This document shows, one piece after another, positions 5,749 through 6,021 of a DNA stretch of 6,021 nt. The notes beneath the pieces were generated by a model. It made no database searches, was not told the origin of the DNA, and was given only the letters and a program-made list of their open reading frames with translations. The stretch's first letter is position 1. Every line of letters begins with the position of its first letter. Position numbers and translations under genes: made by a program. The stretch is from Mariaggregatimicrobium sp964498785 (GTDB lineage: Bacteria > Zhuqueibacterota > Zhuqueibacteria > Thermofontimicrobiales > Thiofontviventaceae), in assembly GCA_964498785.1 (NCBI GenBank), contig CAZCJL010000218.1, positions 1 through 6,021 of the forward strand, written 5' to 3'.

Positions 5749-5777
5749 AATGTAAAAAACAAATCATTAAATGTCAA
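5749..5777 (-). promoter_or_regulatory. Probable sigma-70-type promoter of the STAND-FGE gene
   Basis: On the minus strand a consensus -35 TTGACA (5777-5772) is followed, after exactly 17 bases, by a -10-like TACATT (5754-5749, four of six matches to TATAAT). Transcription would begin near 5742, giving a leader of about 47 bases before the ATG at 5695. This placement argues against translation from the ATG at 5767. I see no operator. Confidence 0.5.
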
Positions 5778-5786
5778 CAATAAAGA

Positions 5787-5809
5787 AGAAAGATTTCCGA
5801 AATCTTTCT
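5787..5809. other. Perfect 10-bp hairpin upstream of the STAND-FGE promoter
   Basis: The arms AAGAAAGATTT-type (5787-5796) and their complement (5800-5809) flank a CCG loop. On the minus strand it is followed by a moderately T-rich stretch, so it could terminate a minus-strand gene arriving from beyond the right edge and insulate the promoter 10 bases further on. The stem is AT-rich and the T-tract is interrupted, so this is only a possibility. Confidence 0.35.
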
Positions 5810-5816
5810 CTTTCTC

Positions 5817-5950
5817 GTTCCCACGATTTTCGTGGGGACGCCTTGCATGACGCTTTGCGTCATAAAATAAATATGCGCCACTGATCCCCACAGATGAATC
5901 ACGGATTAAAAGAATCCATGTGTATCAGAGTCAATCCGTGGCTAAAATTG
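5817..5950. repeat. Composite hairpin repeat, right copy (modules A, B and C)
   Basis: Module A (5817-5839) has the same 10-bp arms and TTT loop as 224-246, with one G/T wobble. Module B (5847-5863) has ATGACGC and GCGTCAT arms around TTT. Module C (5877-5950) starts GCCACTGATCC and ends CCGTGGCTAAAATTG, like 2157-2243, with a shorter and more diverged middle. The shared order and orientation with the other copies show that these modules travel or are maintained together. Confidence 0.7.
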
Positions 5951-5966
5951 GTTAAAATGAATTACT

Positions 5967-6021
5967 GGCTGTATCAAAAGTCCGGGATTTGTATTTTGCA
6001 ACTTCATGCAGATTAGCGATC
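5967..6021. mobile_element. Possible insertion-sequence end at the right edge
   Basis: GGCTGTATCAAAAGTC at 5967-5982 resembles terminal inverted repeats of the GGCTGTCTCAAAAG type found on IS1182-like and related elements. The minus strand from the edge has an open frame of 22 codons ending in TAA within 5950-5960 (residues such as NLHEVAKYKSRTFDTA), which could be the tail of a gene, but it is far too short to identify. The rest of any element lies outside the window. Confidence 0.22.

Noticed and set aside
5696..5767. N-terminal extension of the STAND-FGE protein to the ATG at 5767
   Set aside because: There is no ribosome site, and the likely promoter lies across and downstream of this codon; the extension is low-complexity and aromatic-rich.
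1..6021. DGR template repeat or reverse transcriptase inside this window
   Set aside because: I looked by eye for a second, adenine-rich version of the RGGSW-to-GFR coding segment and for a reverse-transcriptase reading frame and found neither; any such element must be elsewhere.

Overview
The window reads as a piece of an uncultured, AT-leaning bacterial chromosome. It carries four protein genes, all on the minus strand, separated by gaps unusually rich in palindromic repeats. Repeats of this kind, an nSTAND1-type ATPase fused to a formylglycine-generating-enzyme (FGE/SUMF1) domain, and the codon use would fit the FCB/Calditrichota-like environmental bacteria. That placement is an impression, not a demonstration. 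There are no rRNA or tRNA genes and no CRISPR array.

Layout from left to right: (1) 1-315 has no supportable gene and holds a composite hairpin repeat. (2) 316-1122 encodes an alpha/beta hydrolase. (3) 1123-1226 is a gap with a long inverted repeat whose promoter-distal arm touches the hydrolase Shine-Dalgarno. (4) 1227-1958 encodes an AlkD-family HEAT-repeat DNA alkylation repair protein, probably co-transcribed with the hydrolase. (5) 1990-2243 is an array of hairpins with three-base loops, followed by a long imperfect inverted repeat. (6) 2241-3130 is a family of palindromic elements: one full element carrying an IS200-like HUH/Y1 (RAYT-type) transposase, one copy without the gene directly abutting it, and a third partial end. 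(7) 3130-3158 is a probable terminator, and 3159-3232 is low-complexity spacer. (8) 3233-5695 encodes a large membrane protein. (9) 5749-5777 is its probable promoter. (10) 5787-5950 holds more hairpins, including a second copy of the composite repeat seen near the left end. (11) The last ~55 bases may be the edge of an insertion sequence.

The most interesting gene is the 820-residue protein at 3233-5695. Its predicted order is two N-terminal membrane helices, a cytoplasmic STAND P-loop ATPase with a winged-helix/helical tail, a third membrane helix, and an extracytoplasmic C-terminal FGE/C-type-lectin-fold domain. This is a receptor-like arrangement. The FGE domain lacks the usual catalytic cysteine pair, and its last ~30 residues look like the variable region of a diversity-generating retroelement (DGR) target protein. 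Fifteen surface-loop codons between RGGSW and IGFR all end in C or T, and each could be derived from an AAC, AAT or AGC-type template codon by adenine substitution. No reverse transcriptase or template repeat is in the window, so the retroelement, if it exists, must lie elsewhere in the genome. I infer that this may be a diversified, membrane-spanning STAND sensor.

The alkylation-repair/hydrolase pair and the transposase elements show no clear functional link to the STAND receptor. The repeats look like independently accumulated REP/MITE-type material.
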